The notes below the pieces were generated by a model that had not been told where the DNA came from, did no database searches, and saw only the letters and a program-made list of their open reading frames with translations. From positions 173,451-237,450 of the forward strand of contig NZ_BOPB01000003.1 of the NCBI RefSeq assembly GCF_016863535.1: a stretch of 64,000 nt of DNA, given 5' to 3'. How positions within the stretch are numbered: position 1 is the stretch's first letter; each line of letters starts with the position of its first letter. Source of the DNA: Micromonospora lutea (GTDB lineage Bacteria > Actinomycetota > Actinomycetes > Mycobacteriales > Micromonosporaceae). Shown here piece after piece: positions 50,546 through 58,309 of this stretch. Both the position numbers and the translations under genes were made by a program.

Positions 50546-51955
50546 ATGGCGACGCGGCGGCGGGTGGCGGTGGTCGGCGGCGGCATCGCCGGGCTGGCCG
50601 CCGCGGTCCGGCTACGCGACCGCGCCCCCGCCGACCTCGACATCACCGTGTACGAGCAGTCCGGCGTGCTCGGCGGCAAGCTGCGCACCGGCGAGCTGGC
50701 CGACGGGCCGGTCGAGTTCGGCGCCGAGTCGTTCCTGATGCGTGACCCGTCCGGCGGGGAGTCCGCCGCGGTGGCCCTGGTCCGCCGGCTCGGGCTGGCG
50801 GGACGGATCGTGCACCCGACCGTCGGGCAGGCGGCGCTCGCCATGGCCGGTGGGCTGTGCCCGATTCCCGGCGGGACGCTGGTCGGCGTACCCGGTGATC
50901 TGGCGAAGGTGGCGGCGGTGGCCCGGCCCGTCCCGGACGCCGACCGCGACGGTGGTGGGCCGCTGCTCGGTCCCGACCAGGACATCGCGGTGGGCGCACT
51001 GGTCCGCGCGCGGTTCGGTGACGAGGTGGTCGACCGGCTGGTCGACCCGATGCTCGGCGGGGTGTACGCGGGCCGTGCCGACGACCTGTCGTTGGCGACC
51101 ACCATGCCGACGTTGGCCCGGGCCGCCCGGGAGGAGCACACGCTGCTCGCCGCCGTGCGCGCGGCGCAGACCGCCACGCCGCGCGCACCCGGTGAGCCGG
51201 TCTTCGGCACCCTCGACGGCGGGCTGAGCCACCTGGTCGCCGCGGCGGTGGCCGCCAGCGGTGCGACGATCCGCAGCAACGCGGCGGTACGCGAACTGAC
51301 CCCGAGCGGCACCGGCTGGCGGCTGACCGTCGGCCCGACCCGCGCCCCCGAGCACGTCGACGTGGACGCGGTGGTGCTGGCGGTACCGGCCCGACCGGCA
51401 GCGCGCCTGCTCGCCGACGTCGCCCCCGAAGCGGCGCAGGAGATCGGCGGGCTGGACTACGCCAGCGTCGCGCTGGTCAGCCTCGCGCTACCCGAACCGG
51501 CCCTGCCGGAACTCTCCGGTTTCCTGGTGCCCGCCACCGTAGGGCTGCTGGTCAAGGCGGCCACCTTCTTCACCACCAAGTGGGGGCACCTGCGCCGGTC
51601 GGACGGGCTGGCCCTGGTGCGCGCCTCACTGGGCCGGTACGGCGACGAGGAGCAACTTCAGCGCCCCGACGAGGACCTCGCCGCCATCGTGCACCGGGAA
51701 CTGTCGGCGGTGCTGGGTGCGCCGCTGCCCGCACCGGTGGCCGGACACGTGCAGCGCTGGGGCGGGGCGTTGCCGCAGTACACCCCCGGTCATCTCGACC
51801 GGGTCGTCGCTGCCCGGTCGGCGCTACGGGCGGCGCATCCGACGCTGCGGCTGGCCGGCGCCGGTTACGACGGGGTCGGTATCCCGATCTGCGTCCGCTC
51901 CGGTGAGACGGCGGCCGAGGAGATCATCACCGCATTGGAAGGATCCGCGACATGA
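50546..51955 (+). CDS. cgoX: Coproporphyrinogen III oxidase, HemY/CgoX type
   Basis: 469-residue FAD-dependent oxidase. [17 protein letters not shown] (GGGIAG at 11-16) binds FAD, and the C-terminal [23 protein letters not shown] closes the FAD domain. Because a ChdC gene follows directly, the oxidase most likely converts coproporphyrinogen III to coproporphyrin III, as in actinobacteria, and not protoporphyrinogen. Its stop overlaps the chdC ATG, giving coupled translation. Confidence 0.93.
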   Translation: MATRRRVAVVGGGIAGLAAAVRLRDRAPADLDITVYEQSGVLGGKLRTGELADGPVEFGAESFLMRDPSGGESAAVALVRRLGLAGRIVHPTVGQAALAMAGGLCPIPGGTLVGVPGDLAKVAAVARPVPDADRDGGGPLLGPDQDIAVGALVRARFGDEVVDRLVDPMLGGVYAGRADDLSLATTMPTLARAAREEHTLLAAVRAAQTATPRAPGEPVFGTLDGGLSHLVAAAVAASGATIRSNAAVRELTPSGTGWRLTVGPTRAPEHVDVDAVVLAVPARPAARLLADVAPEAAQEIGGLDYASVALVSLALPEPALPELSGFLVPATVGLLVKAATFFTTKWGHLRRSDGLALVRASLGRYGDEEQLQRPDEDLAAIVHRELSAVLGAPLPAPVAGHVQRWGGALPQYTPGHLDRVVAARSALRAAHPTLRLAGAGYDGVGIPICVRSGETAAEEIITALEGSAT

Positions 51956-52653
51956 CCGACCAGAGCAACGCGGCCCGGCTGCGCGAGCTGAACTCCACCA
52001 TCCGCTACACCATGTGGTCGGTGTTCCGGGCCAGCGCGCCGCTGCCGTCGCTGCGCGACAACATCACCGCCGAGGTCGAGTCGCTGATCGAGGAGTTGGC
52101 CGGCAAGGACGTGGTGGTGCGCGGCACCTACGACGTGTCCGGACTACGGGCCGACGCCGACCTCATGATCTGGTGGCACTCCCCGTCCAGCGACGCCCTG
52201 CAGGACGCGTACCTGCGGTTGCGGCGAACCGCCCTGGGCCGGGCGATGACCCCGGTCTGGTCGCAGATGGCGCTGCACCGGCCGGCCGAGTTCAACAAGA
52301 GCCACATCCCGGCGTTCCTGGCCGGCGAGGAGGCCCGCGCCTACCTCTGCGTCTACCCGTTCGTCCGCTCCTACGACTGGTACCTGCTGCCCGACGCCGA
52401 GCGGCGGGAACTGCTGGCCGAGCATGGCCAGCAGGCGCGCGGCTACCCGGACGTACGGGCCAACACGGTGGCCTCGTTCGCGCTCGGCGACTACGAGTGG
52501 ATGCTCGCCTTCGAGGCCGACGAACTGCACCGCATCGTCGACCTGATGCGTGACCTGCGCGCCTCCCGCGCCCGGCTGCACGTCCGCGAGGAGGTTCCCT
52601 TCTACACCGGCCGTCGCCGCTCGATCGCCGACATCGTCTCCGCCCTGGCCTGA
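51952..52653 (+). CDS. chdC: Coproheme decarboxylase (HemQ)
   Basis: 233 residues of the chlorite dismutase-like fold. The enzyme uses peroxide to decarboxylate coproheme III to heme b, the last step of the coproporphyrin-dependent route. Diagnostic blocks are [14 protein letters not shown], the [22 protein letters not shown] segment with the catalytic-type Tyr, and [18 protein letters not shown] 51952 overlaps the upstream stop in an ATGA. The ferrochelatase gene is not in the window. Confidence 0.95.
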   Translation: MTDQSNAARLRELNSTIRYTMWSVFRASAPLPSLRDNITAEVESLIEELAGKDVVVRGTYDVSGLRADADLMIWWHSPSSDALQDAYLRLRRTALGRAMTPVWSQMALHRPAEFNKSHIPAFLAGEEARAYLCVYPFVRSYDWYLLPDAERRELLAEHGQQARGYPDVRANTVASFALGDYEWMLAFEADELHRIVDLMRDLRASRARLHVREEVPFYTGRRRSIADIVSALA

Positions 52654-52658
52654 GGTGC

Positions 52659-52710
52659 AAGGAAGGGCCCCCTGTTAACGCCTGGCGTAGTACAGGGGGC
52701 CCCTATTAAC
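52659..52710 (-). repeat. 52-bp double-palindrome intergenic repeat, copy D
   Basis: On the minus strand it reads GTTAATAGGGGCCCCC, spacer CTACGCCAGGC, then GTTAACAGGGG and ends CCCTTCCTT. It lies between the convergent chdC and LPMO genes, 6 bp after chdC, where it may terminate transcription. Confidence 0.9.
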
Positions 52711-52727
52711 ACCGGAACACTCCGGGC

Positions 52728-52771
52728 CGGGCGGGGCCGCGCCTGAGGGAGTGCGGCGCGGCCCCGACCCG
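52728..52771 (-). terminator. Terminator hairpin of LPMO 1
   Basis: Stem CGGGGCCGCGCC / GGCGCGGCCCCG extended outward with a bulge, just after the gene. Nearly identical to the hairpin after LPMO 2 at 54059-54103. Confidence 0.75.
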
Positions 52772-52774
52772 GGG

Positions 52775-53872
52775 TCAGCTGGTCGCGGTGCAGGTCACCG
52801 TCGGTGCGTTCGTGCTGCTGCCGGAGGCCAGGAAGCCGAAGGTGGTGCTGGCACCGGCGCCTAGACTGCCGTTGTAGCTGACGTTGGTGGCGGTCACCGT
52901 GGAGCCGCTGGAACTCACGGTGGCGTTCCAGGCCTGGCTGACCTGTTGGCCGCTGCCGTACGTCAAGTTCACTCGCCAGCCGCGGATGGCCGCGTTGCCG
53001 GCGGTCACCTGGACCTCGCCCTGGAATCCGCCGGACCAGCTGTTGGTGACCCGGTACGTCGCCGAGCAGGCACCCGTCACCGGCGGGTTGGTGGTGGGCG
53101 GGGTGGTGGTCGGCGGCGTGGTGGTGGGTGGCGTGGTGGTCGGCGGCGTGGTGGTGGGCGGGGTGGTGGTCGGCGGGGTGGTGCCGCCACCGAACTCCAC
53201 GTCGCTGCAGTGGTAGTACGACTGGTCGAAGTGGCTGGCCTGCCAGACGGTGAAGATGATGTGTCGGCCGGTGCGACCCGGCGCGTTCACCGGGATCTGG
53301 ATCGACACCCCGTCGACCTCCCGCTGCCACTGCGACGCCGGCGTGTTGCCGATCTGGCCGACCAGTTCCAGGTCGGACCAGGCCAGTGGCTTGGTGAGCG
53401 TGTCCACACCCTGCCTGGTGGCGTACACCCGGAGGTAGTCGGCGCCGTGGCTGGCCTGGTCGAAGAACTTCAACTGGAAGCTGTTGGGGACCGGGGTGGT
53501 CCGCCAGGCACCCAAGGTGTCGAGGGCGTTGTAGCGACCGCCCTCGGCACGCCCGCCGGAGCAGAGCTGGCCGTTCGGTACGGCGGCCTGGTGGTTGCCG
53601 CCCACGCCCTCGCGGAGCTGGCCGTTCCAGTTCCACATGGCGGCCGGGTTGGCCTGCCACGCCTGCCAACACATCGGGTCCTCGGTGGCCATCCGCGGGT
53701 TCAGGTGGTCACCACCCCAGCGCTCCCAGCAGCCGTAGGCGCGGGAACCCGGGTTGACCGTGGCACCGTGTGCGGAGACGGGGGCGGTCAGCGCGGTGCT
53801 GAGCAGCAACAGGGCGACGGCTGCGACGGCCAGCAGCCAGGCAGCGCGTGGTGATCTGAGTACGTTCGACAT
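52775..53872 (-). CDS. Lytic polysaccharide monooxygenase AA10 with CBM2 (LPMO 1)
   Basis: 365 residues. The signal peptide is cleaved after PVSA so that H35 becomes the N-terminal residue of the copper histidine brace. The second His lies in WQASHFDQSYYHCSD. A (TTTPP)n linker joins the catalytic domain to a C-terminal CBM2 with GACSATYRVTNSWSGGFQGEV and the terminal CTATS. These features fit cellulose-active bacterial AA10 enzymes that oxidise crystalline polysaccharide. ATG 53872 follows GGGGAGC. Tandem copy of LPMO 2. Confidence 0.95.
   Translation of the reverse strand: MSNVLRSPRAAWLLAVAAVALLLLSTALTAPVSAHGATVNPGSRAYGCWERWGGDHLNPRMATEDPMCWQAWQANPAAMWNWNGQLREGVGGNHQAAVPNGQLCSGGRAEGGRYNALDTLGAWRTTPVPNSFQLKFFDQASHGADYLRVYATRQGVDTLTKPLAWSDLELVGQIGNTPASQWQREVDGVSIQIPVNAPGRTGRHIIFTVWQASHFDQSYYHCSDVEFGGGTTPPTTTPPTTTPPTTTPPTTTPPTTTPPTTNPPVTGACSATYRVTNSWSGGFQGEVQVTAGNAAIRGWRVNLTYGSGQQVSQAWNATVSSSGSTVTATNVSYNGSLGAGASTTFGFLASGSSTNAPTVTCTATS
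52992..53078. repeat. 87-bp tract in CBM2 identical to 54326-54412
   Basis: Identical base for base to the CBM2 N-terminal coding segment of LPMO 2, and it continues with one mismatch on the left. It covers the CBM2 region GACSATYRVTNSWSGGFQG and the residues after it. Confidence 0.9.
53086..53187 (-). repeat. 15-bp tandem repeat encoding the TTTPP linker of LPMO 1
   Basis: About six units based on GGTGGTCGGCGGCGT, each encoding Thr/Pro residues in frame. A coding repeat, not a CRISPR array. Confidence 0.85.
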
Positions 53873-54010
53873 GGAGCTCCCCAAGGGAATTGTCAGTTCG
53901 CGAGTGCGCCCGGACGCTCGGGAGTTGCCTCTCCCGTGGCCGATCTGCGTTGCCCCTGTGGTGCTGGCTCCGCAGGAAGCGTGCCATGGATCATCGGCGT
54001 ACGTCAACGT

Positions 54011-54022
54011 GAAGCGCTCTCC
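54011..54022 (-). promoter_or_regulatory. LacI-type operator-like sequence upstream of LPMO 1
   Basis: GAAGCGCTCTCC; on the minus strand GGAGAGCGCTTC. It shares the AGCGCT core of CebR/CelR-type operators (TGGGAGCGCTCCCA). It lies 139 bp upstream of the LPMO 1 start. Confidence 0.4.
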
Positions 54023-54058
54023 GGAGCAGGGTTGCGGCGCCGGCTACCGCTCACCGAG

Positions 54059-54103
54059 CCGGGCGGGGCCGCGCCTGAGGGAGTGCAGCGCGGCCCCGCC
54101 CGG
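54059..54103 (-). terminator. Terminator hairpin of LPMO 2
   Basis: Perfect 16-bp stem CCGGGCGGGGCCGCGC / GCGCGGCCCCGCCCGG, 3 bp after the LPMO 2 stop. Confidence 0.8.
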
Positions 54104-54105
54104 GG

Positions 54106-55191
54106 TCAGGTGGTCGCCGTGCAGGTCAACGTCGGCGTGCTGTTCGTGCCGTTGGTCGAGGCCAGGAACCCGAAGGTGGTGCTGGCTCCGGTGCCGAGGT
54201 TGCCGTTGTGCGCGGCGTTCTGGGCGGTCACCGTCGAGCCGCTGGAGGTGACGGTGGCGTTCCAGGACTGGCTGATCTGTTGCCCGTTGGCGTACGTCCA
54301 CCGCACGGTCCAGCCTCGGATGGCTGCGTTGCCGGCGGTCACCTGGACCTCGCCCTGGAATCCGCCGGACCAGCTGTTGGTGACCCGGTACGTCGCCGAG
54401 CAGGCACCCGTCGCTGGCGGGTTGGAGGGCGGTGGCGTGGTGGGCGGTGCCGTGGTGGGCGGGGGAGTGGTCGGCGGCGGCGTGGTGGGCGGCGGCGTGG
54501 ATCCGCCGCCGAACTGCACGTCGCTGCAGATGTAGTACGACTGGTCGGAGTGACTGGCCTGCCAGATCGTGTAGATGACGTGCCGACCGGTGCGCCCGGG
54601 GGCGTTGACCGGGATCTCGACGGAGACCCCGCCGGTCTCGGGCCGCCACTGGGAGGCCGGCGTGTTCCCGATCTGGCCGACCAGTTCCAGGTGTGACCAG
54701 GCCAGTGGCGTGGTCAGCGCGTCGTAGCCCTGCCGGGTGGCGTACACCCGGATGTAGTCCGCGCCGTGACTGGCCTGGTCGTAGAACTTGAGCCGGAAGC
54801 TGCTGGCGACCGAGGTGGTCCGCCACGCGCCCGGCACGTCCATCGCCCGGTAGCGCCCGTTCTCGGTGCGTCCGCCGGAGCAGAGCTGGCCGTTGGGGAT
54901 GGCGGCCTGGTGGTTGCCGGCAACCCCCTCGCGGTAGAGGCCGTTCCAGTTCCACATGGCGTTGGTGTCGGTCTGCCACGCCTGCCAACACATCGGGTCC
55001 TCGGTGGCCATCCGGGGGTTCTGGAAGTCACCACCCCAGCGCTGCCAGCAGCCGTAGTTGCGGGAGACCGGGTTGGCCACCGAGCCGTGTGCGGAGGCGG
55101 GTTTCACCAGTGCCGTGGTGAGTAGCAGGGTGGCGGTGGCCGTGATGGCCAGCAGCCACAGTGCCCGCGATGATCTGGGTGAGTTGGACAT
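54106..55191 (-). CDS. Lytic polysaccharide monooxygenase AA10 with CBM2 (LPMO 2)
   Basis: 361 residues. After the signal peptide (PASA) H35 is the first mature residue, and WQASHSDQSYYICSD carries the second copper His. A Pro/Thr linker (PTTPPPTTPP) leads to a CBM2 very similar to that of LPMO 1. The catalytic domains share YGCWQRWGGD, MATEDPMCWQAWQ and LCSGGR. It is probably a tandem duplicate of LPMO 1, including its terminator. ATG 55191 has a GGGGGCTCC leader. Confidence 0.95.
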   Translation of the reverse strand: MSNSPRSSRALWLLAITATATLLLTTALVKPASAHGSVANPVSRNYGCWQRWGGDFQNPRMATEDPMCWQAWQTDTNAMWNWNGLYREGVAGNHQAAIPNGQLCSGGRTENGRYRAMDVPGAWRTTSVASSFRLKFYDQASHGADYIRVYATRQGYDALTTPLAWSHLELVGQIGNTPASQWRPETGGVSVEIPVNAPGRTGRHVIYTIWQASHSDQSYYICSDVQFGGGSTPPPTTPPPTTPPPTTAPPTTPPPSNPPATGACSATYRVTNSWSGGFQGEVQVTAGNAAIRGWTVRWTYANGQQISQSWNATVTSSGSTVTAQNAAHNGNLGTGASTTFGFLASTNGTNSTPTLTCTATT

Positions 55192-55224
55192 GGAGCCCCC
55201 AGGGGGAGTCGTCGGTTTTCGACA

Positions 55225-55260
55225 TCGCCCGGACGCTCGGGAGTTGCCCTCTCCCGTGCT
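55225..55260 (-). promoter_or_regulatory. Conserved leader segment shared upstream of both AA10-CBM2 genes
   Basis: CGCCCGGACGCTCGGGAGTT followed by GCC and CTCCCGTG occurs here and at about 53902-53937 upstream of LPMO 1, differing by one inserted C. On the transcribed strand GGGAG and CTCCC can pair. It could be an RNA leader hairpin or a leftover of the duplication. Confidence 0.55.
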
Positions 55261-55326
55261 GTCAGCGTGCCCACGCGTGCTGACTCGACCGGAAGGATGG
55301 CACGTTAGATCGGCATTCGTCAATGA

Positions 55327-55375
55327 GGAAAGCGATTTCCAGCAATCTGTGCGAGGGGTCGTCGAAGCGCTTCCA
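55327..55375 (-). promoter_or_regulatory. Pair of LacI-family-type operators upstream of LPMO 2
   Basis: GGAAAGCGATTTCC at 55327-55340 and TCGAAGCGCTTCCA at 55362-55375 (GAAGCGCTTC is a perfect 10-bp palindrome). They resemble the inverted-repeat operators of LacI-type sugar repressors such as CebR/CelR. They lie 136-184 bp upstream of the start. Confidence 0.5.
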
Positions 55376-55393
55376 GCACTGGTTTCGGGTCGT

Positions 55394-55837
55394 TCACCGC
55401 GTCCGGCGCATCGGTGTGTGCGGGATGCCGTCCTCGACGTACTCCGGCCCGCTGACCGTGAAGCCGTGCCGGGTGTAGAAGTCGACCAGATGCGACTGCG
55501 CGTCCAGCACGCACGGCCGGTCGCCGACCTCCGCCAGGGCCGCCGTCATCAGCCGTCCCGCGTGCCCGGCGCCCCGGGCGTCCGACGCCACCACCACCCG
55601 CCCGATCCTGACCACCCCGTCGGGGTCGGCCAGGATTCGCAGGTACGCCACCGGAGCGCCGTCGTGGGCCAGCCACAGATGCCGGGTGCCGGGTTCGACG
55701 TCGCGCCCGTCGATCTCCGGGTACGCGCACTCCTGCTCGACCACGAAGACGTCCACCCGCAGGCGTACCAGGTCGTGGAAGGTGCGGGCGTCCAACTCGG
55801 CGAAGCTGGCGCTGCGTAGCAGGGGTGTGGCCGACAT
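55394..55837 (-). CDS. GNAT family N-acetyltransferase (ElaA-like)
   Basis: 147 residues. The N-terminus has FHDLVRLRVDVFVVEQECAYPEIDGRD, the ElaA hallmark. IGRVVVASDARGAGHAGRLM is the acetyl-CoA motif A, and FYTRHGFTVSGPEYVEDGIPHTPM closes the domain. ElaA substrates are not established. ATG 55837. Its 3' end borders the LPMO 2 operator region. Confidence 0.92.
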   Translation of the reverse strand: MSATPLLRSASFAELDARTFHDLVRLRVDVFVVEQECAYPEIDGRDVEPGTRHLWLAHDGAPVAYLRILADPDGVVRIGRVVVASDARGAGHAGRLMTAALAEVGDRPCVLDAQSHLVDFYTRHGFTVSGPEYVEDGIPHTPMRRTR

Positions 55838-55902
55838 GCCGCCAGGCTAGTGCGGTGGCTCGGGGGCTCTTGCCGGTGCCTACGGTGGCGGTTGCGGTGG
55901 CG

Positions 55903-55956
55903 GTGCGTGCTGGTCGGGCCGTGCGTGCTGGTCGGGCGGTGCGTGATCGTCAGGCG
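55903..55956. repeat. 18-bp tandem repeat straddling the stop of a zinc protein gene
   Basis: Three units of GTGCGTGCTGGTCGGGCC, the third degenerate and inside the 3' end of the 55950-56225 gene. In another minus-strand frame the units read as an APPDQH repeat. Confidence 0.75.
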
Positions 55957-56225
55957 GGGCGTGCGCCGACGGCGTCACGGATCTCGGCACCGCGTTCCGC
56001 CTCGACCGCCCGGGCGCAGTGGCCGCAGCAGAAGAACCGCCCGGAGACCTCGACCCCGTGGCCGGAGATCTTGATGCCGCAGTGTTCGCAGATCGGGGCC
56101 AGCTTGTGGATCGCACACTCGAAGCTGTCGAAGGTGTGCACGTCGCCGCTGACCGTACGCACCTCGAACGCCAGCCAGTAGTCGTTGCCGCAGACTTCGC
56201 AGGTAGCCACGCCCCGTACCCCCAT
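55950..56225 (-). CDS. Small multi-cysteine zinc-ribbon-like protein
   Basis: 91 residues with three Cys pairs (CEVC, ICEHC, CCGHC) plus ECAIHK and HTFDSFEC. This suggests two metal sites, with some resemblance to prokaryotic metallothionein-like or zinc-ribbon proteins. Function unknown. ATG 56225 is chosen because the homology-like start MGVRGVATCEVCGN follows an AAAGG site; a longer frame begins at 56255. It lies just upstream of, and divergent from, the chitin LPMO. Confidence 0.75.
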   Translation of the reverse strand: MGVRGVATCEVCGNDYWLAFEVRTVSGDVHTFDSFECAIHKLAPICEHCGIKISGHGVEVSGRFFCCGHCARAVEAERGAEIRDAVGARPA

Positions 56226-56281
56226 CACTAGACCTTTTGTCCCATCTTGCGCCACGACGCAGAGTGGCTCGTGTTTTATAG

Positions 56282-56298
56282 ACAGTGGTCTTTACTGT
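56282..56298. promoter_or_regulatory. DasR/GntR-like inverted repeat upstream of LPMO 3
   Basis: ACAGTGGTCTTTACTGT has ACAGT/ACTGT arms. Its left half fits the DasR consensus (A-G-T-GGTCT); the right half is weak. It lies 66 bp before the chitin LPMO start, within an AT-rich promoter stretch. N-acetylglucosamine control is inferred. Confidence 0.45.
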
Positions 56299-56363
56299 TA
56301 ACAAGGTTTAAATTATGTTGGTGGCACCTCACCAGGCAACACGCCGAACAAGGAGCTGCCACC

Positions 56364-57125
56364 ATGCGTCGAAGAATCACCCTTCCGCTCGTCGCGGCGG
56401 GCGCCATGATCTCCACCCTGGCCGTCGCCACCCCCGCGCAGGCCCACGGCTACGTCTCGTCACCACCGAGCCGCCAGGCGCTCTGCGCCCAGAACCGGGT
56501 GCCCGACTGCGGGCAGATCAGGTGGGAGCCGCAGAGCGTCGAAGGCCCCAAGGGGCTGCGCAACTGCCACGCCAACATCTCGCACTTCGCCGTCCTCAAC
56601 GACGACAGCCGTGGCTGGCCGGCCACCTCGGTCGGCACCACCGTGACCTTCACCTGGGTCAACACGGCCATGCACGCCACCCGCGACTGGGAGTACTACA
56701 TCGGCAACACCCGCGTCGCGCGCTTCGACGGCGGTGGACGCCAGCCCGGCCCGACCGTGACGCACACCGTCAACTTCTCCGGCTACTCCGGCCGGCAGAA
56801 GGTGCTGGCGGTCTGGAACATCTCCGACACCGCCAACGCCTTCTACTCCTGCGTCGACCTGCAGATCGGCGGCGGTGGCGGCAACCCGCCGCCCAACCCG
56901 AGCCCGAGCCCGAGCCCGACCACCAACCCGCCCGCCCCGCCGCCCAGCCCGACGGTCGCCCCGACCACCAACCCGCCCACCGGCGGCACCTGGACGGCCG
57001 GTCGCGCGTACGCGGTCGGGGACCAGGTCACCTACGGCGGTCGCACCTACCGCTGCCGGCAGGCGCACACCGCTATCGCCGGTTGGGAGCCGCCGAACGT
57101 ACCGGCGCTGTGGAGCCAGGTCTGA
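56364..57125 (+). CDS. Chitin-type AA10 lytic polysaccharide monooxygenase with CBM5/12 (LPMO 3)
   Basis: 253 residues. The signal peptide ends QAQA-type at about 27, making H28 (HGYVSSPPSRQ) the copper-binding N-terminus. MHATRDWEYYIG has the second His. A Pro/Ser-rich linker joins to a C-terminal CBM5/12 with WTAGRAYAVGDQVTYGGRTYRCRQAHTA. This is the standard layout of secreted chitin-oxidising enzymes. ATG 56364 follows AGGAG. A perfect hairpin follows the stop. Confidence 0.95.
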   Translation: MRRRITLPLVAAGAMISTLAVATPAQAHGYVSSPPSRQALCAQNRVPDCGQIRWEPQSVEGPKGLRNCHANISHFAVLNDDSRGWPATSVGTTVTFTWVNTAMHATRDWEYYIGNTRVARFDGGGRQPGPTVTHTVNFSGYSGRQKVLAVWNISDTANAFYSCVDLQIGGGGGNPPPNPSPSPSPTTNPPAPPPSPTVAPTTNPPTGGTWTAGRAYAVGDQVTYGGRTYRCRQAHTAIAGWEPPNVPALWSQV

Positions 57126-57128
57126 CCG

Positions 57129-57164
57129 ACGGGAGATGCGACCGGACCCGGCCGCATCTCCCGT
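57129..57164 (+). terminator. Terminator hairpin after LPMO 3
   Basis: Perfect 12-bp stem ACGGGAGATGCG / CGCATCTCCCGT (57129-57140, 57153-57164). Confidence 0.75.
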
Positions 57165-57217
57165 TCGCCGTACCGCCCGACCATCCGCGCCACCAGCCCG
57201 GGCGTGCCGCGCTGGGC

Positions 57218-57799
57218 GTGCTGCCGCTGCACCTGCTCGCGGTGCTGCTCGCCGCCGGGTGCGGCGGCGCGCCCGCACCGTCCGGACGGCCCGCGCCCGC
57301 CGAGGCGACTCCACCGGCGGCCACGACCCGAACCGGGACGCCGGGCACCACCGGTGAGATGACCGGCATCGACCTGCTGTTCCTGTCGATGATCGCCGGG
57401 CACACCGAGCAGACCCTCCAGATCGTCCGGCTCGTCCGGGACCGACTGACCGACAGCGAACTGCGAACCCTGGTCGCCGCCGTCGAGGCGACCGAGTCCG
57501 ACGAGTTGGCCACCGCGCGCGGCTGGCTGGCCCAGGCCGGGCGCAGCGCCCGCGCCGACGAGCACACCGGTCACGGCACCGGCCCCGAACAGTTGGCGCG
57601 GCTGCGCGACGCCCCGCACGGCGAGGTCGACACGGTGCTGATCGAGGTGCTCAGCGCGCACCAGAAGGCCGCGGCCGACCTGGCGCGAGCGCACCTGGCC
57701 GCGGGTACCGACGCACGGGTGCTCGACCTGGCTCGGCGGGTGGAGCAGTCGCGTACCGCTCAGGTCGCGTTGATGGCCGACCGACCGGCGGCCGGCTGA
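57218..57799 (+). CDS. DUF305-like lipoprotein with unusual motifs
   Basis: 193 residues from GTG 57218, the only start in frame after the LPMO terminator. The start gives LPLHLLAVLLAAGC, a lipobox with no basic N-terminus. Two DUF305-like repeats follow (DLLFLSMIAGHTEQTL and DTVLIEVLSAHQKAAADLARAHL), but the usual PHH pair is reduced to AGH and AHQ. Start codon and function are uncertain. Confidence 0.6.
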   Translation: MLPLHLLAVLLAAGCGGAPAPSGRPAPAEATPPAATTRTGTPGTTGEMTGIDLLFLSMIAGHTEQTLQIVRLVRDRLTDSELRTLVAAVEATESDELATARGWLAQAGRSARADEHTGHGTGPEQLARLRDAPHGEVDTVLIEVLSAHQKAAADLARAHLAAGTDARVLDLARRVEQSRTAQVALMADRPAAG

Positions 57800-57804
57800 C
57801 CACC

Positions 57805-57840
57805 CGACGGCGCGGGACGGCCTGCCGCCCCGGCCCGTCG
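57805..57840. terminator. Possible hairpin between the DUF305-like gene and msrB
   Basis: CGACGG (57805-57810) can pair with CCGTCG (57835-57840), with further GC pairing inside. Convergent context supports it; the stem is modest. Confidence 0.4.
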
Positions 57841-57850
57841 CCGAGGCAGG

Positions 57851-58261
57851 TCAGGTGGTGCTCGGGTCCAGGCGGATGGAGAGCGAGTTCACGCAGTGCC
57901 GGGTGTCCTTCGGGGTGAAGCCCTCACCCCGAAAGACGTGCCCGAGGTGGCTGTCGCAGCGGGCGCAGCGGATCTCGGTGCGGCGCATGCCGAGTGAGTT
58001 GTCCTCGATCTCCTTGATCGCGCCCGGGATGGCGTCGTCGAAGCTCGGCCAGCCGCAGTGCGAGTCGAACTTGGTGTCGCTCGGGTACAACTCGACACCG
58101 CAGGCCCGACACCGGTACATACCGGCAGTCTTGGTGTCGACGTACTCACCGGTCCACGCAGGTTCGGTGCCGTGCTCGCGCAGCACCCGGAACTCGTCGG
58201 GGCTGAGCCGGACCCGCCACTCGTCCTCGGTGCGGGGCAGTTCGCTGTCGGGAAGAGTCAC
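57851..58261 (-). CDS. msrB: Peptide-methionine (R)-S-oxide reductase
   Basis: 136 residues, full MsrB. It repairs methionine-R-sulfoxide in proteins. The zinc cysteines are C51/C54 (CRAC) and C99/C102 (CARC), and the catalytic Cys is C123 in RHCVNSLSIRL. GTG 58261 is chosen from homology, and its ribosome site is weak. The start lies 48 bp from the divergent LigD-type gene. Confidence 0.95.
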   Translation of the reverse strand: MTLPDSELPRTEDEWRVRLSPDEFRVLREHGTEPAWTGEYVDTKTAGMYRCRACGVELYPSDTKFDSHCGWPSFDDAIPGAIKEIEDNSLGMRRTEIRCARCDSHLGHVFRGEGFTPKDTRHCVNSLSIRLDPSTT

Positions 58262-58297
58262 GACGTCAACGGTACGCCGAAGGTCGTACCCGTCGCA

Positions 58298-58303
58298 TAT
58301 GGT
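58298..58303 (+). promoter_or_regulatory. Candidate -10 box for a leaderless LigD-type gene
   Basis: TATGGT ends 6 bp before ATG 58310, with no ribosome site in the 48-bp gap. Confidence 0.4.
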
Positions 58304-58309
58304 CGCGCA

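Noticed and set aside
53086..53187. Regular short repeats that could look like a CRISPR array
   Set aside because: The units are 15 bp, in frame, without spacers, and encode the Thr/Pro linker of LPMO 1.
57136..57217. ATG at 57136 as the start of the DUF305-like gene
   Set aside because: Out of frame with the DUF305 sequence and inside the LPMO 3 terminator stem.
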